From Candidatus Defluviilinea proxima (GTDB lineage: Bacteria; Chloroflexota; Anaerolineae; Anaerolineales; Villigracilaceae), in NCBI GenBank assembly GCA_016721115.1, contig JADKIW010000001.1:573501-637500 (forward strand): a stretch of 64,000 bases of DNA, read 5' to 3'. Below the pieces are notes generated by a model, which made no database searches, was not told the origin of the DNA, and was given only the letters and a program-made list of their open reading frames with translations. A program made the position numbers and the translations under genes. Of this stretch, positions 52,909 to 60,302 are shown one piece after another (positions within the stretch are counted from its first letter, which is position 1; every line of letters starts with the position of its first letter).

Positions 52909-54054
52909 TTATCTCTGTGAACTCTGTGGCAATATCCTTTCGTAAGCATCAAGAAGTTTACCAAAATTCTTCTTCCAATCCGCTCGTTCTTCTGCCACTT
53001 TCCTTGCCACCTTCCCGATCCTCCCCCACGACCGTCGACTCTTTATCGCAAGCAGAATCTTCTCTGCCAAATCATCCACATCCCCATCACGGAACAACCA
53101 GCCATTGACCCCATCCTCGACCCATTCCTTATTCGCCGCAATATCTGAAACCAGACACGGCATTCCACATGCCAACGCCTCCAACAGCGACACAGACGAA
53201 CCGTCTACATGTGAGGGCGAGATGTAAATATCTGCCATGTGATACCAACGCGGCAAGTCACGTTGACCTACCTGTCCCCCAAAATGGACTCGCTCCATCA
53301 CGCCGCCATTCATCAATATCCGACGGATATTCGCTCCCTGCGAGCCGCCCCCCAGCAAAATCAAATTCACATCGGGATTCATTTGCGCCACTTTGACAAA
53401 CGCCTTCGCCAACACATCCACACCGTAGATCGATTCCCACGTACGACTACAAAAAAGCGTAATCGCTTTTGACCGTTGCCCACCGACCGTCGACCGTTTT
53501 TTACCGTCTACGGTCTTTCGTCTACTGTCGGCTTTCGGATGGAACCGCTCAATATTCACCCCCCACGGAAACACAACAATATTCTCAGGGTTCATCCCAA
53601 AAGAAACAGCCTTATCGCGTGTCACATTGGCGTCACTCGTAAAGAACGCACTTCGCTTCAACGTATATCGCGTCACCCACTGCATCCACTTGCTCGAATC
53701 CGCATCCTTGACCAGATCATATCCCCACGACTTCGTCAGTATCGGACGGAATCCACTCAACACGGCGATGAACGCACAAGTCTGTATCGGTCCCGCATGG
53801 ACGATGTCAGGTTTGAGTCTCTTCACCACGCGACGAAAATCCAATACCAAACGCGGAAGGTCACTCCAACGGAACTCGCTCTGCCCGCCCGCCCAAAGGA
53901 CTTGCTGAACATTTTCAGGGACAGGACGGTCCTCCACCTGACGTTGGTTCGTTTCAAGCTTTAAATAAAAAATCTCGTGTTCGGTTTTCGATAACGAATT
54001 CAAGAACCGAAAATCATGAGGGGTATAGTTTCTGGAAAAATAGATGATCTTCAT
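52909..54054 (-). CDS. GT4-family glycosyltransferase
   Basis: 381 aa, GT-B fold. N-terminal acceptor half: RLKPDIVHAGPIQTCAFIAV and PILTKSWGYDLVKDADS. C-terminal half: AITLFCSRTWESIYGVDVLA, LILLGGGSQGANIRRIL, RVHFGGQVGQRDLPRWYHMA, DIYISPSHVDGSSVSLLEAL, with the 'E...G.P' motif (LLEALACGMPCLVSDIA). About 22 residues near 177-198 (DSRRKTVDGKK...GGQRSKA) come from an in-frame repeat at 53471-53532. It lies 12 bp downstream of the HIT-like gene. Sugar unknown. Confidence 0.87.
   Translation of the reverse strand: MKIIYFSRNYTPHDFRFLNSLSKTEHEIFYLKLETNQRQVEDRPVPENVQQVLWAGGQSEFRWSDLPRLVLDFRRVVKRLKPDIVHAGPIQTCAFIAVLSGFRPILTKSWGYDLVKDADSSKWMQWVTRYTLKRSAFFTSDANVTRDKAVSFGMNPENIVVFPWGVNIERFHPKADSRRKTVDGKKRSTVGGQRSKAITLFCSRTWESIYGVDVLAKAFVKVAQMNPDVNLILLGGGSQGANIRRILMNGGVMERVHFGGQVGQRDLPRWYHMADIYISPSHVDGSSVSLLEALACGMPCLVSDIAANKEWVEDGVNGWLFRDGDVDDLAEKILLAIKSRRSWGRIGKVARKVAEERADWKKNFGKLLDAYERILPQSSQR
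53471..53532. repeat. 'ACCGTCGACCGT' repeat lying in frame inside a GT4 gene
   Basis: Units such as ACCGACCGTCGACCG and ACCGTCTACGGTC follow one another. It encodes an insertion of about 22 residues between the two halves of the GT-B fold of the GT4 protein, where homologues have a short loop. Similar units occur at 48782-48808 and, in short form, at 53030. Confidence 0.7.
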
Positions 54055-54066
54055 TTCGAATTATGT

Positions 54067-54507
54067 TTACAGGCGTTTTCTGATTGCAATCTTGATTTGA
54101 ATCAATAAATCTTTATCACGTTCACTATCAAACAATGTTGCTTCCATTATCTCTGATGGATATGTCCAAGGGTTACTCATGCGAAATTCATCTGGTTCAG
54201 TCAAATATCGTGGCACAATGTGTGAATGCAATACCTGATCAGAATTGCCCATGATGGCATAGTTGATCCGATATGCTCCTGTTACTTCCAACAAGGCATC
54301 ACCAATGATCGCCATGTCATTGAGATAGGCTGTCCGCGCTGGCGGCATCAAATCATTCAAACTTGGAACAACAGGGTCAGGCATTTGAATACAGTAACCG
54401 CGTAGGAATTGCCAATTAGCCAGTACAACCCAACCAGATGGAACCTGGCAAATTAGAGCAGGTTCAACACCTGCCCTTGCTGCCTCTACTTGTTTGGTAA
54501 CAGACAT
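54067..54507 (-). CDS. HIT-superfamily-like protein
   Basis: 146 aa. The segment NYAIMGNSDQVLHSHIVPRY recalls the HIT motif with its histidine pair (HSH), where His near the centre acts as the nucleophile in nucleotide-binding enzymes; the third His of the strict HxHxHxx pattern is missing. The N-terminal part (ICQVPSGWVVLANWQFLRGY) fits the HIT/GalT start. Its ATG follows the neuB stop by 3 bp, so it is coupled to it. Such a protein might hydrolyse or transfer a nucleotide-linked group in the sugar pathway, but the link is inferred. Confidence 0.6.
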   Translation of the reverse strand: MSVTKQVEAARAGVEPALICQVPSGWVVLANWQFLRGYCIQMPDPVVPSLNDLMPPARTAYLNDMAIIGDALLEVTGAYRINYAIMGNSDQVLHSHIVPRYLTEPDEFRMSNPWTYPSEIMEATLFDSERDKDLLIQIKIAIRKRL

Positions 54508-54510
54508 ATA

Positions 54511-55578
54511 TCACGCGCCGAGGTCCGTCCAGCGCAACTCCTTGCCCATCGGCATATCAATCAACGCCTTCGTGCCAAGGACATTCTCGATCTCGTATGG
54601 CTTGATCGCACCGATCGTGGCAGGACGTAACACATCGATCATGTCACGGATAAAGACTTCACCAGCCTTGACGTCCCGTGCCGCACGCAGACAGCGACGC
54701 TGAACTACTTTTGTTTGTTGTTCATTGCCTGTGATGAATTTATCGGCTGAGCCAAGCGCCCGCTCGAGTTGACGTGTCTCTTCGACCATGTGCGCCCAGT
54801 CTGCGGGGTTCAACGCAAACTTGTGGTCGGGACCTTCGCGGTCGTTGCTGTCCGTGAAGTGACGCTCGATCATGCGCGCACCAAGCGTCACTGCGCCCAG
54901 AACCGTCGCGTTTCCGTGTGTGTGATCGGAGAGTCCCAGCACCACGTCAGGGAACATGGTCGCATACGTCTTCAACACATTCAAATGGATGTGGTCATAG
55001 TTCTCGAGGCTAGCAGTGTAATTGGTGTTGCATTGCATCAAACACAGTTGCTTGTTGACCTTGAGAATCGCACGGACAGCGCGTTGCACATCGGCAATGT
55101 CCGCCGCGCCGCTGGCGATGATCATCGGCTTGCCTTTGGATGCCATGTGCTCGAGCGCTTCGATCCAGTCAATTTCGCCTGAACCCGCTTTGAAGGCAGG
55201 GATGTATGGATTCACGTGTTCGATGGATTCGTAATCATACGGCGAGGTGAAAAAGTGAATGCCAACCTTGTCACATTCCTCTTTCAGAATGGGCGTCCAA
55301 CTCTGCGAAACGGACGCCGCCGCATACACCTCGGTCACAGACTTCTTCCACGTTGCCTGATGGCTGACCTTTGAGTCCATGTGGGTGAAGCCGTAATCCG
55401 AAACGATCTTGGGAGCCTGAAAATGCTGGAACTTCGCCGCATCTGCGCCCGCTTCCTTGGCAAGTTTGATGAGCATCTTCGCCCGATCCAGGTCTCCATC
55501 GTGGTTCGCCGCAATATCAGCGATGAAGTATGTCGGGTGGTTCGGTCCGATCCATTGGTCTTGAATTTTGAATTCCAT
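54511..55578 (-). CDS. neuB: NeuB/SpsE-type nonulosonate synthase (full-length, with SAF domain)
   Basis: 355 aa; AAAAGGAGA 5 bp upstream of the ATG. TIM barrel: YFIADIAANHDGDLDRAKML, AAKFQHFQAP, FFTSPYDYESIE, AFKAGSGEIDWIEAL, MIIASGAADIADVQ, LSDHTHGNATVLGAVTLGA, MIERHFTDSNDREGPDH. C-terminal SAF-like domain at about 295-355 (RRCLRAARDVKAGEVFIRDM, LRPATIGAIKPYEI). It condenses PEP with a six-carbon amino sugar. Its divergence from the short NeuB at 12333, its SAF domain and the SpsF in the cluster point to a different nonulosonate than that of the left locus. Confidence 0.92.
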   Translation of the reverse strand: MEFKIQDQWIGPNHPTYFIADIAANHDGDLDRAKMLIKLAKEAGADAAKFQHFQAPKIVSDYGFTHMDSKVSHQATWKKSVTEVYAAASVSQSWTPILKEECDKVGIHFFTSPYDYESIEHVNPYIPAFKAGSGEIDWIEALEHMASKGKPMIIASGAADIADVQRAVRAILKVNKQLCLMQCNTNYTASLENYDHIHLNVLKTYATMFPDVVLGLSDHTHGNATVLGAVTLGARMIERHFTDSNDREGPDHKFALNPADWAHMVEETRQLERALGSADKFITGNEQQTKVVQRRCLRAARDVKAGEVFIRDMIDVLRPATIGAIKPYEIENVLGTKALIDMPMGKELRWTDLGA

Positions 55579-55624
55579 GAGATTCTCCTTTTGAGTAGTT
55601 CAAGGGTTGTGAATATTATCAGTC

Positions 55625-55728
55625 CAAACCTGTCAGGTTTTATCGTGACGGTTGTCCATCGGACTTCTTCATCTGGCTAAGATATGGTCGGTCACGGTTC
55701 TGCGGAGACCTGTCAGGTATTTAGTTTT
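55625..55728. repeat. Intergenic repeat with paired 'ACCTGTCAGGT' ends
   Basis: AACCTGTCAGGTTT at the left and GACCTGTCAGGTATT at the right bracket about 100 bp that also hold GTGACGGTTGTCC and GGTCGGTCACGGTTC. Each end is itself palindromic. It sits in the 199-bp gap between neuB and the 304-aa membrane protein. Confidence 0.65.
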
Positions 55729-55777
55729 TGGTTTGAAAAGTTCAAGAGGCATAGATTCTTTGGAAGATACTGAATGT

Positions 55778-56692
55778 TTAGCCTCTATACTGCGGGAACT
55801 TACTGTAAATCGTTTCTAAAATCGTTTGAGCATCCGCCAAATCAATTGCCCTACCAAAAGTGCGATACCGCTTTAGCCCATGATTGTGCCACATCATAAA
55901 AGCAGGCATATTTTGGTTTACAAACGGCGCACGTTTGAAAGCCACATTATTTACGCCATAGGAGAACATAGTGGTTATTCGCTTGATATTTTCTGCAGGA
56001 TATTCTTTTATGTCATTAAACCTTGATCCAGATTTCTCAATCCTCACTACAAAGCCATCAATTTCAATAACTTCTTTATCGAAAATGAATTCAAGTGTTT
56101 CTCGGAACTTTGTATAAATAAGGTATAGCACTAGCCCACCTACTAAAATCCAAACAGGAATATTCATGTATTTTGGCAGGTAGTTTTGCAATGCAGAAAT
56201 CACAATAAAACCTGCTATGGGTAAAGCACAAAACCCGAGAATGACCCACTGAGATAACGACATTACAAACAAAACCCAACGTTTTTTTGAGTTGACAGTT
56301 ATCTTTACAGAGTTCAAGGTGTTTTCTAATAAAAGGTTTTCGGGGAGCATGTTAATTTGATCTGACAATATTCTATTTTCATTCGGTGGCAAAGCCCTCC
56401 CCCAACCCAGGGTAACCCCGTAATAGTAACTAAACGTAGCAAGCAGAAACAGCAGAGCACCAATAAAAAGTTGTTTGGAGAATTCCGCTGAAACCGAAAG
56501 GATTATTGTAAAAACAATGCTAATGAATACACCCATAAGCACGCTAAAAAGAAATCTGTACTTAACGTATATCAGAGAAAATATTTGAACGTTTTCGAAT
56601 GGGCGAAATTGTCGGGCTGCGAAGAAACCAGTAGAAAACATGGTTAGTGGAACAATGATAAGAAATAGAATATATATGTTGTTAGTCGGCAT
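55778..56692 (-). CDS. Unrecognised 304-aa membrane protein
   Basis: 304 aa with about six hydrophobic segments (about 5-25, 45-65, 75-95, 145-165, 178-198) and a C-terminal soluble domain of about 100 residues (FDKEVIEIDGFVVRIEKSGS, then RITTMFSYGVNNVAFKRAPF) that may be PH-like. No family was recognised. It and the two genes after it interrupt the sugar-biosynthesis order of the cluster, so it may be a later insertion. Confidence 0.5.
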   Translation of the reverse strand: MPTNNIYILFLIIVPLTMFSTGFFAARQFRPFENVQIFSLIYVKYRFLFSVLMGVFISIVFTIILSVSAEFSKQLFIGALLFLLATFSYYYGVTLGWGRALPPNENRILSDQINMLPENLLLENTLNSVKITVNSKKRWVLFVMSLSQWVILGFCALPIAGFIVISALQNYLPKYMNIPVWILVGGLVLYLIYTKFRETLEFIFDKEVIEIDGFVVRIEKSGSRFNDIKEYPAENIKRITTMFSYGVNNVAFKRAPFVNQNMPAFMMWHNHGLKRYRTFGRAIDLADAQTILETIYSKFPQYRG

Positions 56693-56701
56693 TGTACTTC
56701 T

Positions 56702-56902
56702 TTATCTCCCAATCCTTCCCAAATGAGAGTTCTGGAAAGCATCTTCGTGCTTCAGGTCGTAGCCAAACAACTCCGAAGGAGTGAAATGATTATAGTTTCG
56801 GGTTCGGCGTTTTATAAACCCCGAAGGGGTGTCATTTTTTGCACACATATAATGCCATCCTTTCAGGATTTGGGTACGGGCTTGCGAAAAACCTAGAGTC
56901 AT
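56702..56902 (-). pseudogene. Remnant of a duplicated DUF4260 gene end
   Basis: The last 21 residues of this frame (FGYDLKHEDAFQNSHLGRIG) match the end of the intact DUF4260 gene at 56920 (FGYGLKHEDAFQNTHLGRIG) almost exactly. The DNA at about 56705-56768 is a diverged copy of about 56923-56990. The upstream part of the frame is unrelated, and the 5' part carries short 'CCCCGAAGGGG' and 'CCCTTCGGGA' hairpins. So only the 3' end of a former copy survives, left after a partial tandem duplication. Confidence 0.75.
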
Positions 56903-56919
56903 CTCATCCCTTCGGGATT

Positions 56920-57270
56920 TTACTTCCCAATCCTACCCAAGTGCGTGTTCTGGAAGGCATCCTCATGCTTCAAGCCGTAGCCAAAGATGCGGTCGAAGCT
57001 GGAGTGCCCGAACAGGATTGTCCCTGCAAACATTAGCCACGGGATGGCGAGTAGGTTGCCAAAAACATACAGCGTAATCGCAAGCCCTTTGTGGTGGATC
57101 AGGTTATAGGTCCAGGCGCCGAAGCGGGGATTCGCCAAATAGCCGATCATGCTCAGGTCGGGAGCAAAAAACAGGAGTGCGTACCAGCCCCATCCGTAAT
57201 CCAATTTCGAAAAAAGAAAAAGAGCGAGACCGAACATAAAGAGTTCTTCGAGTTTGAGCAGGTTTTTCAT
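56920..57270 (-). CDS. DUF4260 membrane protein
   Basis: 116 aa with three to four hydrophobic segments. Family blocks: LEELFMFGLALFLFSKLDYG, ALLFFAPDLSMIGYLANPRF, GAWTYNLIHHKGLAI and the C-terminal FGYGLKHEDAFQNTHLGRIG. The function is unknown; the His/Asp pattern could bind a metal or haem-like group. AGGA stands 8 bp before the ATG. It is not a sugar gene, and with the remnant beside it and the 304-aa gene it looks like an inserted block within the polysaccharide cluster. Confidence 0.85.
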   Translation of the reverse strand: MKNLLKLEELFMFGLALFLFSKLDYGWGWYALLFFAPDLSMIGYLANPRFGAWTYNLIHHKGLAITLYVFGNLLAIPWLMFAGTILFGHSSFDRIFGYGLKHEDAFQNTHLGRIGK

Positions 57271-57309
57271 GTGGACATCCTGTGGATAACTTTTGGGTTT
57301 TACGCTTAG

Positions 57310-58224
57310 CTACTGTTGATAACCCCTGATTTTTTGTGGATAACCCTGCTGGTGCTGTGTGTAAAACCCGTCCAAACCAGTGGAGAACTCGGGGAGAGGA
57401 CGCCCCAAATCTGTGGACAGTTTGTGGACAGATAGCCATAAATTGTGGGAACGTTTGGCGGTCAGGCTGGACATTTCGACTGACTGCGGCGCAATGAGGC
57501 TTTCTCTCAGCCCGAACTTGCGCGCCACTTCGACCCCGAACTGATACTTGTTCATCGGCTGTGCACCAACGACGTGATACAAGCCGTGCAAATCCTTCTC
57601 GAGCATGGCGATGAGCGTCTGCGCAAGGTGATTGACCCACATCGGGCAGAAGATGACATCGGTAAAACCGTTGACGTTCTTGCCCTCGCTCAGATTGTTG
57701 ACGAAGAATTCACCGAGACTACGCCGTCCACCCAGCGACCAACCAAAAAAATTGACTCTCGCAATGATGGCTTGCGGATTCGCCTCTTGCACGGCTCTTT
57801 CTCCTTCAAGCTTGGTCTGTGAATAGATGCTTTGGGGCGCAGGGACGTCTTCTTCTGAATACGAGCCTTCTTTCGTGCCATCGAAAACCGCATCGGTGGA
57901 GAGATGGATGAATTTGATATTTCGCTTTGCACAGGCAACAGCTAAATCATGAGGTAAATCAGTGTTTAGAATCTGCGCCTGATCGGGATGTTTTTCGCAT
58001 TCATCGAGATTTGCCAACGCCGCACAGTTGATAACCCAATCGGGCTGAACCGAATCCAACGTAGGAACGAATGCATTGCTGTCGAAAAAATTCGCCTTGC
58101 TGACAGGGAATGGCGGCGACTTCAACTTGCCCCTGTCTACACCAATGACTTCATGCTCGCTCATGGCTTCCATGGCGAGGTTGATTCCGAGGAGTCCGCT
58201 TGCACCAGTGATTAAGAGTTTCAT
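57310..58224 (-). CDS. RmlD/SpsK-like SDR (dTDP-4-dehydrorhamnose reductase type)
   Basis: 304 aa. The Rossmann start is MKLLITGASGLLGINLAMEA, followed by DWVINCAALANLDECEKHPD, FIHLSTDAVFDGTKEGSYSE, and the YSQTKLEGER active-site Tyr-Lys. These are the RmlD-like features. It probably reduces a 4-keto-sugar nucleotide or acts at a similar step. SpsK-like proteins occur in the same loci as SpsE and SpsF, which fits the NeuB and SpsF here. It is coupled in direction with the nitrilase-fold gene 15 bp upstream. Confidence 0.85.
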   Translation of the reverse strand: MKLLITGASGLLGINLAMEAMSEHEVIGVDRGKLKSPPFPVSKANFFDSNAFVPTLDSVQPDWVINCAALANLDECEKHPDQAQILNTDLPHDLAVACAKRNIKFIHLSTDAVFDGTKEGSYSEEDVPAPQSIYSQTKLEGERAVQEANPQAIIARVNFFGWSLGGRRSLGEFFVNNLSEGKNVNGFTDVIFCPMWVNHLAQTLIAMLEKDLHGLYHVVGAQPMNKYQFGVEVARKFGLRESLIAPQSVEMSSLTAKRSHNLWLSVHKLSTDLGRPLPEFSTGLDGFYTQHQQGYPQKIRGYQQ

Positions 58225-58239
58225 GTTTCAGGTTCCAAG

Positions 58240-59028
58240 TTATAAGGTTTTTGATTGTATGGCAACCACGTCGCTTCGGCTTTGGTCTAGTAATTTATTC
58301 GAGGCTTCTGACAAATCGAGCTCAACACGCAAGATTTCCAATTCTGCTGACACAATTTCACCCATCACCAATCCATCGGGAGCTACGACAATGGTGGGAC
58401 TACCCTGCTTGATCGCGGCATTATTGGCGCTTAATACAAACCGTTGTGTTTCTGCCGCTCTGCTAACAAGATGACTCTTCCAAACGGATTGAAATCGATC
58501 TTCGCCAACGGCATTGTTCAAGTGCAGGATGATCTGTGCGCCACAACGAGCAAGCCAGCCCCATTGTTCAGGGAAGCGCAACTCCCGACAGATCTGAATA
58601 CCGATCTTAACTGTCCCATCGGGTGTGTTCACATCAAAGGTCGGAAGTTGATCGCCCGTCGAAAAAGTACCACGTTCCTGATTGGCTAAATTGATCTTGC
58701 GATACATATGGGTTTTACCATCGGCAGTGAAACCGTGTGCCGTATTGAACCATTTGCCATCCACATTCATACAGGCGCCGACCCAAACGTTGATCATCCT
58801 TTGTTCTGCTATTTGTTGAATGTGCCTCAGCCCTGCGATCAATTCATCGTGGTCGATGTGCTGCAGGAATGACATATCAGGCGAATAGCCAGACAAGGAA
58901 CCTTCAGGGAACAACACCCAATCTCCAGCCTTTGTCTGTTCCAACACAGAATCAATCATCTCCAGATTATTCTGTATGGACAATGTTATCGGAAACTGGG
59001 CGACAATAGCAGAGAGTTTCATATGCAT
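58240..59028 (-). CDS. Carbon-nitrogen hydrolase (nitrilase superfamily amidase)
   Basis: 262 aa (or 260 from the ATG at 59022). The Glu-Lys-Cys triad is seen: FPEGSLSGY (Glu), YRKINLAN (Lys) and IGIQICRELRFPE (Cys). It cleaves or forms an amide bond in the cytoplasm. Such enzymes are uncommon in sugar loci and could remove an acyl group from, or amidate, a nonulosonate or its precursor. It sits between the PseB-like and RmlD-like genes in the same direction. The family is clear but the substrate is not. Confidence 0.87.
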   Translation of the reverse strand: MHMKLSAIVAQFPITLSIQNNLEMIDSVLEQTKAGDWVLFPEGSLSGYSPDMSFLQHIDHDELIAGLRHIQQIAEQRMINVWVGACMNVDGKWFNTAHGFTADGKTHMYRKINLANQERGTFSTGDQLPTFDVNTPDGTVKIGIQICRELRFPEQWGWLARCGAQIILHLNNAVGEDRFQSVWKSHLVSRAAETQRFVLSANNAAIKQGSPTIVVAPDGLVMGEIVSAELEILRVELDLSEASNKLLDQSRSDVVAIQSKTL

Positions 59029-59035
59029 CTTGTTA

Positions 59036-59163
59036 TGTCACCCTCCCGAGGGACACACCGTACTTGCGCTCGGTGCAAGTGTCGGGACGATGTGAGCAAT
59101 AGCGAAGGGTCTCTGATGTCGTGGTAGAGATTCTTCGCCGCTTCGCGGCTCAGAATGACATAA
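59036..59163. repeat. Intergenic repeat with TGTCA/TGACA ends
   Basis: A 128-bp unit starts TGTCACCCTCCCGAGGG and ends GCTCAGAATGACATA; inside are CGGTGCAAGTGTCGGGACG and the TTCTTCGCCGCTTCGC hairpin. The ends are inverted (TGTCA and TGACA), as in small non-autonomous elements. It fills the gap between the pseB-like gene and the amidase gene. Confidence 0.65.
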
Positions 59164-59170
59164 TAAAGAA

Positions 59171-60181
59171 TTATCCTTCGAGTTTTCCTTGCTTGAATAA
59201 TTCTTCAAATGGCGCAACAAATTCTTTGATACCTTCGATGTCGAGCCATTCAGAGTTATTATCGCTGGTGTAGGTAAAGCCTTCAGGGAGAGCTTTGCCT
59301 TTATCCTTCCACGAGTAACCAAACCACGTCGCTTCGGCGGGTTGGATGACATACATTTTGTCGAGCTCAATGGTGTGACGGGCTTCATCGTCCGAGATCA
59401 AGTCTTCGTGCAGTTTTTCGCCAGGGCGAATACCGATGATGTTGACCTTTGCATTCGGCACGATGGCTTGTGCAAGGTCAATCACTTTTGTGCTGGGGAT
59501 CTTCGGCACGAATACTTCGCCGCCTTCCATTTGTTCGATGCAATCGATCACGAATTGGACTCCCTGATCAAGCGATAACCAAAAGCGTGTCATGCGGTCA
59601 TCGGTGATGGTGACACTTCCGCTCTCGCGTTGCTTGAGGAACAGCGGCACGACTGAACCACGTGAGCCGACTACATTTCCGTATCGAACGCACGAATAAC
59701 GGGTCGATGAACCTGCGGCGTAGGCGTTGCTTTGAACGGTCAACTTTTCGGCAGCAAGCTTTGTCGCGCCGTATAAATTCGCAGGGCTGACAGCTTTATC
59801 AGTGCTGATGGTCATCACTTTCTTCACGCCCGCATCCAACGCGGCTTCGACCACGTTCGCCGTACCCATGATATTGGTCTTGATGGCTTCCATCGGGTTG
59901 TATTCACACGCTGGCACCTGCTTCAACGCCGCGGCATGAACAACGATATCCACGCCATGCATCGCGCGGACGAGACGCTCGCGGTCACGGATGTCACCGA
60001 TAAAATATCGCAGTGACGGATGATTGAATCCGCCCACTTGCATTTCGTGTTGTTTCAATTCGTCGCGGCTGAAGATGATGATCTTCTTCGGTTGTTTTTC
60101 CGTGAGAAGTCTTTGCGTAAATTTTTTACCAAACGAACCCGTTCCGCCTGTGATAAGTACAACTTGATTTTTCCAGTCCAT
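59171..60181 (-). CDS. pseB: PseB-like UDP-GlcNAc 4,6-dehydratase (inverting)
   Basis: 336 aa from the ATG at 60181 (AAGGAG 6 bp in front); the longer in-frame start at 60235 reads through a repeat. Motifs: VVLITGGTGSFGKKFTQRLL (nucleotide turn), IFSRDELKQHEM, IGDIRDRERL, AAALKQVPACEYNPMEAIKT (Lys in place of the usual Tyr, with the catalytic MK-type segment of this class), STDKAVSPANLYGATKLAAE and GEKLHEDLI. It makes a 4-keto-6-deoxy (inverted C5) sugar from UDP-GlcNAc, the first step to pseudaminic-type sugars and to other 6-deoxyhexosamines. No PseC-like aminotransferase is in the window. Confidence 0.9.
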   Translation of the reverse strand: MDWKNQVVLITGGTGSFGKKFTQRLLTEKQPKKIIIFSRDELKQHEMQVGGFNHPSLRYFIGDIRDRERLVRAMHGVDIVVHAAALKQVPACEYNPMEAIKTNIMGTANVVEAALDAGVKKVMTISTDKAVSPANLYGATKLAAEKLTVQSNAYAAGSSTRYSCVRYGNVVGSRGSVVPLFLKQRESGSVTITDDRMTRFWLSLDQGVQFVIDCIEQMEGGEVFVPKIPSTKVIDLAQAIVPNAKVNIIGIRPGEKLHEDLISDDEARHTIELDKMYVIQPAEATWFGYSWKDKGKALPEGFTYTSDNNSEWLDIEGIKEFVAPFEELFKQGKLEG

Positions 60182-60201
60182 GATTGCTCCTTGTAATGCT
60201 C

Positions 60202-60302
60202 GTAGGGGCGAGGTCTCCCCGCCCAACGGTATCATTCAAACAAAGTTATTGATGTGATTTCACTTTGCTCTATAAAATGGGGCGAGACGACCTCGCCCCT
60301 AC
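60202..60302. repeat. Palindromic intergenic repeat (family B, copy 3)
   Basis: GTAGGGGCGAGG (60202-60213) and CCTCGCCCCTAC (60291-60302) are perfect inverted ends of a 101-bp unit. A further inner GGGGCGAGACGACC faces GGTCTCCCCGCCC. It stands between the pseB-like gene and the methyltransferase gene and overlaps the latter's 3' end. Confidence 0.85.

Noticed and set aside
48280..53532. CRISPR array from the repeated short units
   Set aside because: Units are not of constant length, have no spacers of equal size and lie partly in coding frames; no cas gene was seen.
57270..57430. Chromosomal replication origin
   Set aside because: DnaA-like boxes are present, but there is no dnaA, dnaN, or AT-rich unwinding region, and one box is coding.
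57104..57640. 178-aa open frame on the minus strand
   Set aside because: It covers both the end of the RmlD-like gene and the start of the DUF4260 gene in another frame. The protein has no family features, while both overlapped genes do.
59038..59388. 116-aa minus-strand frame at the end of the pseB-like gene
   Set aside because: Made of the out-of-frame end of pseB and the intergenic repeat at 59036-59163.
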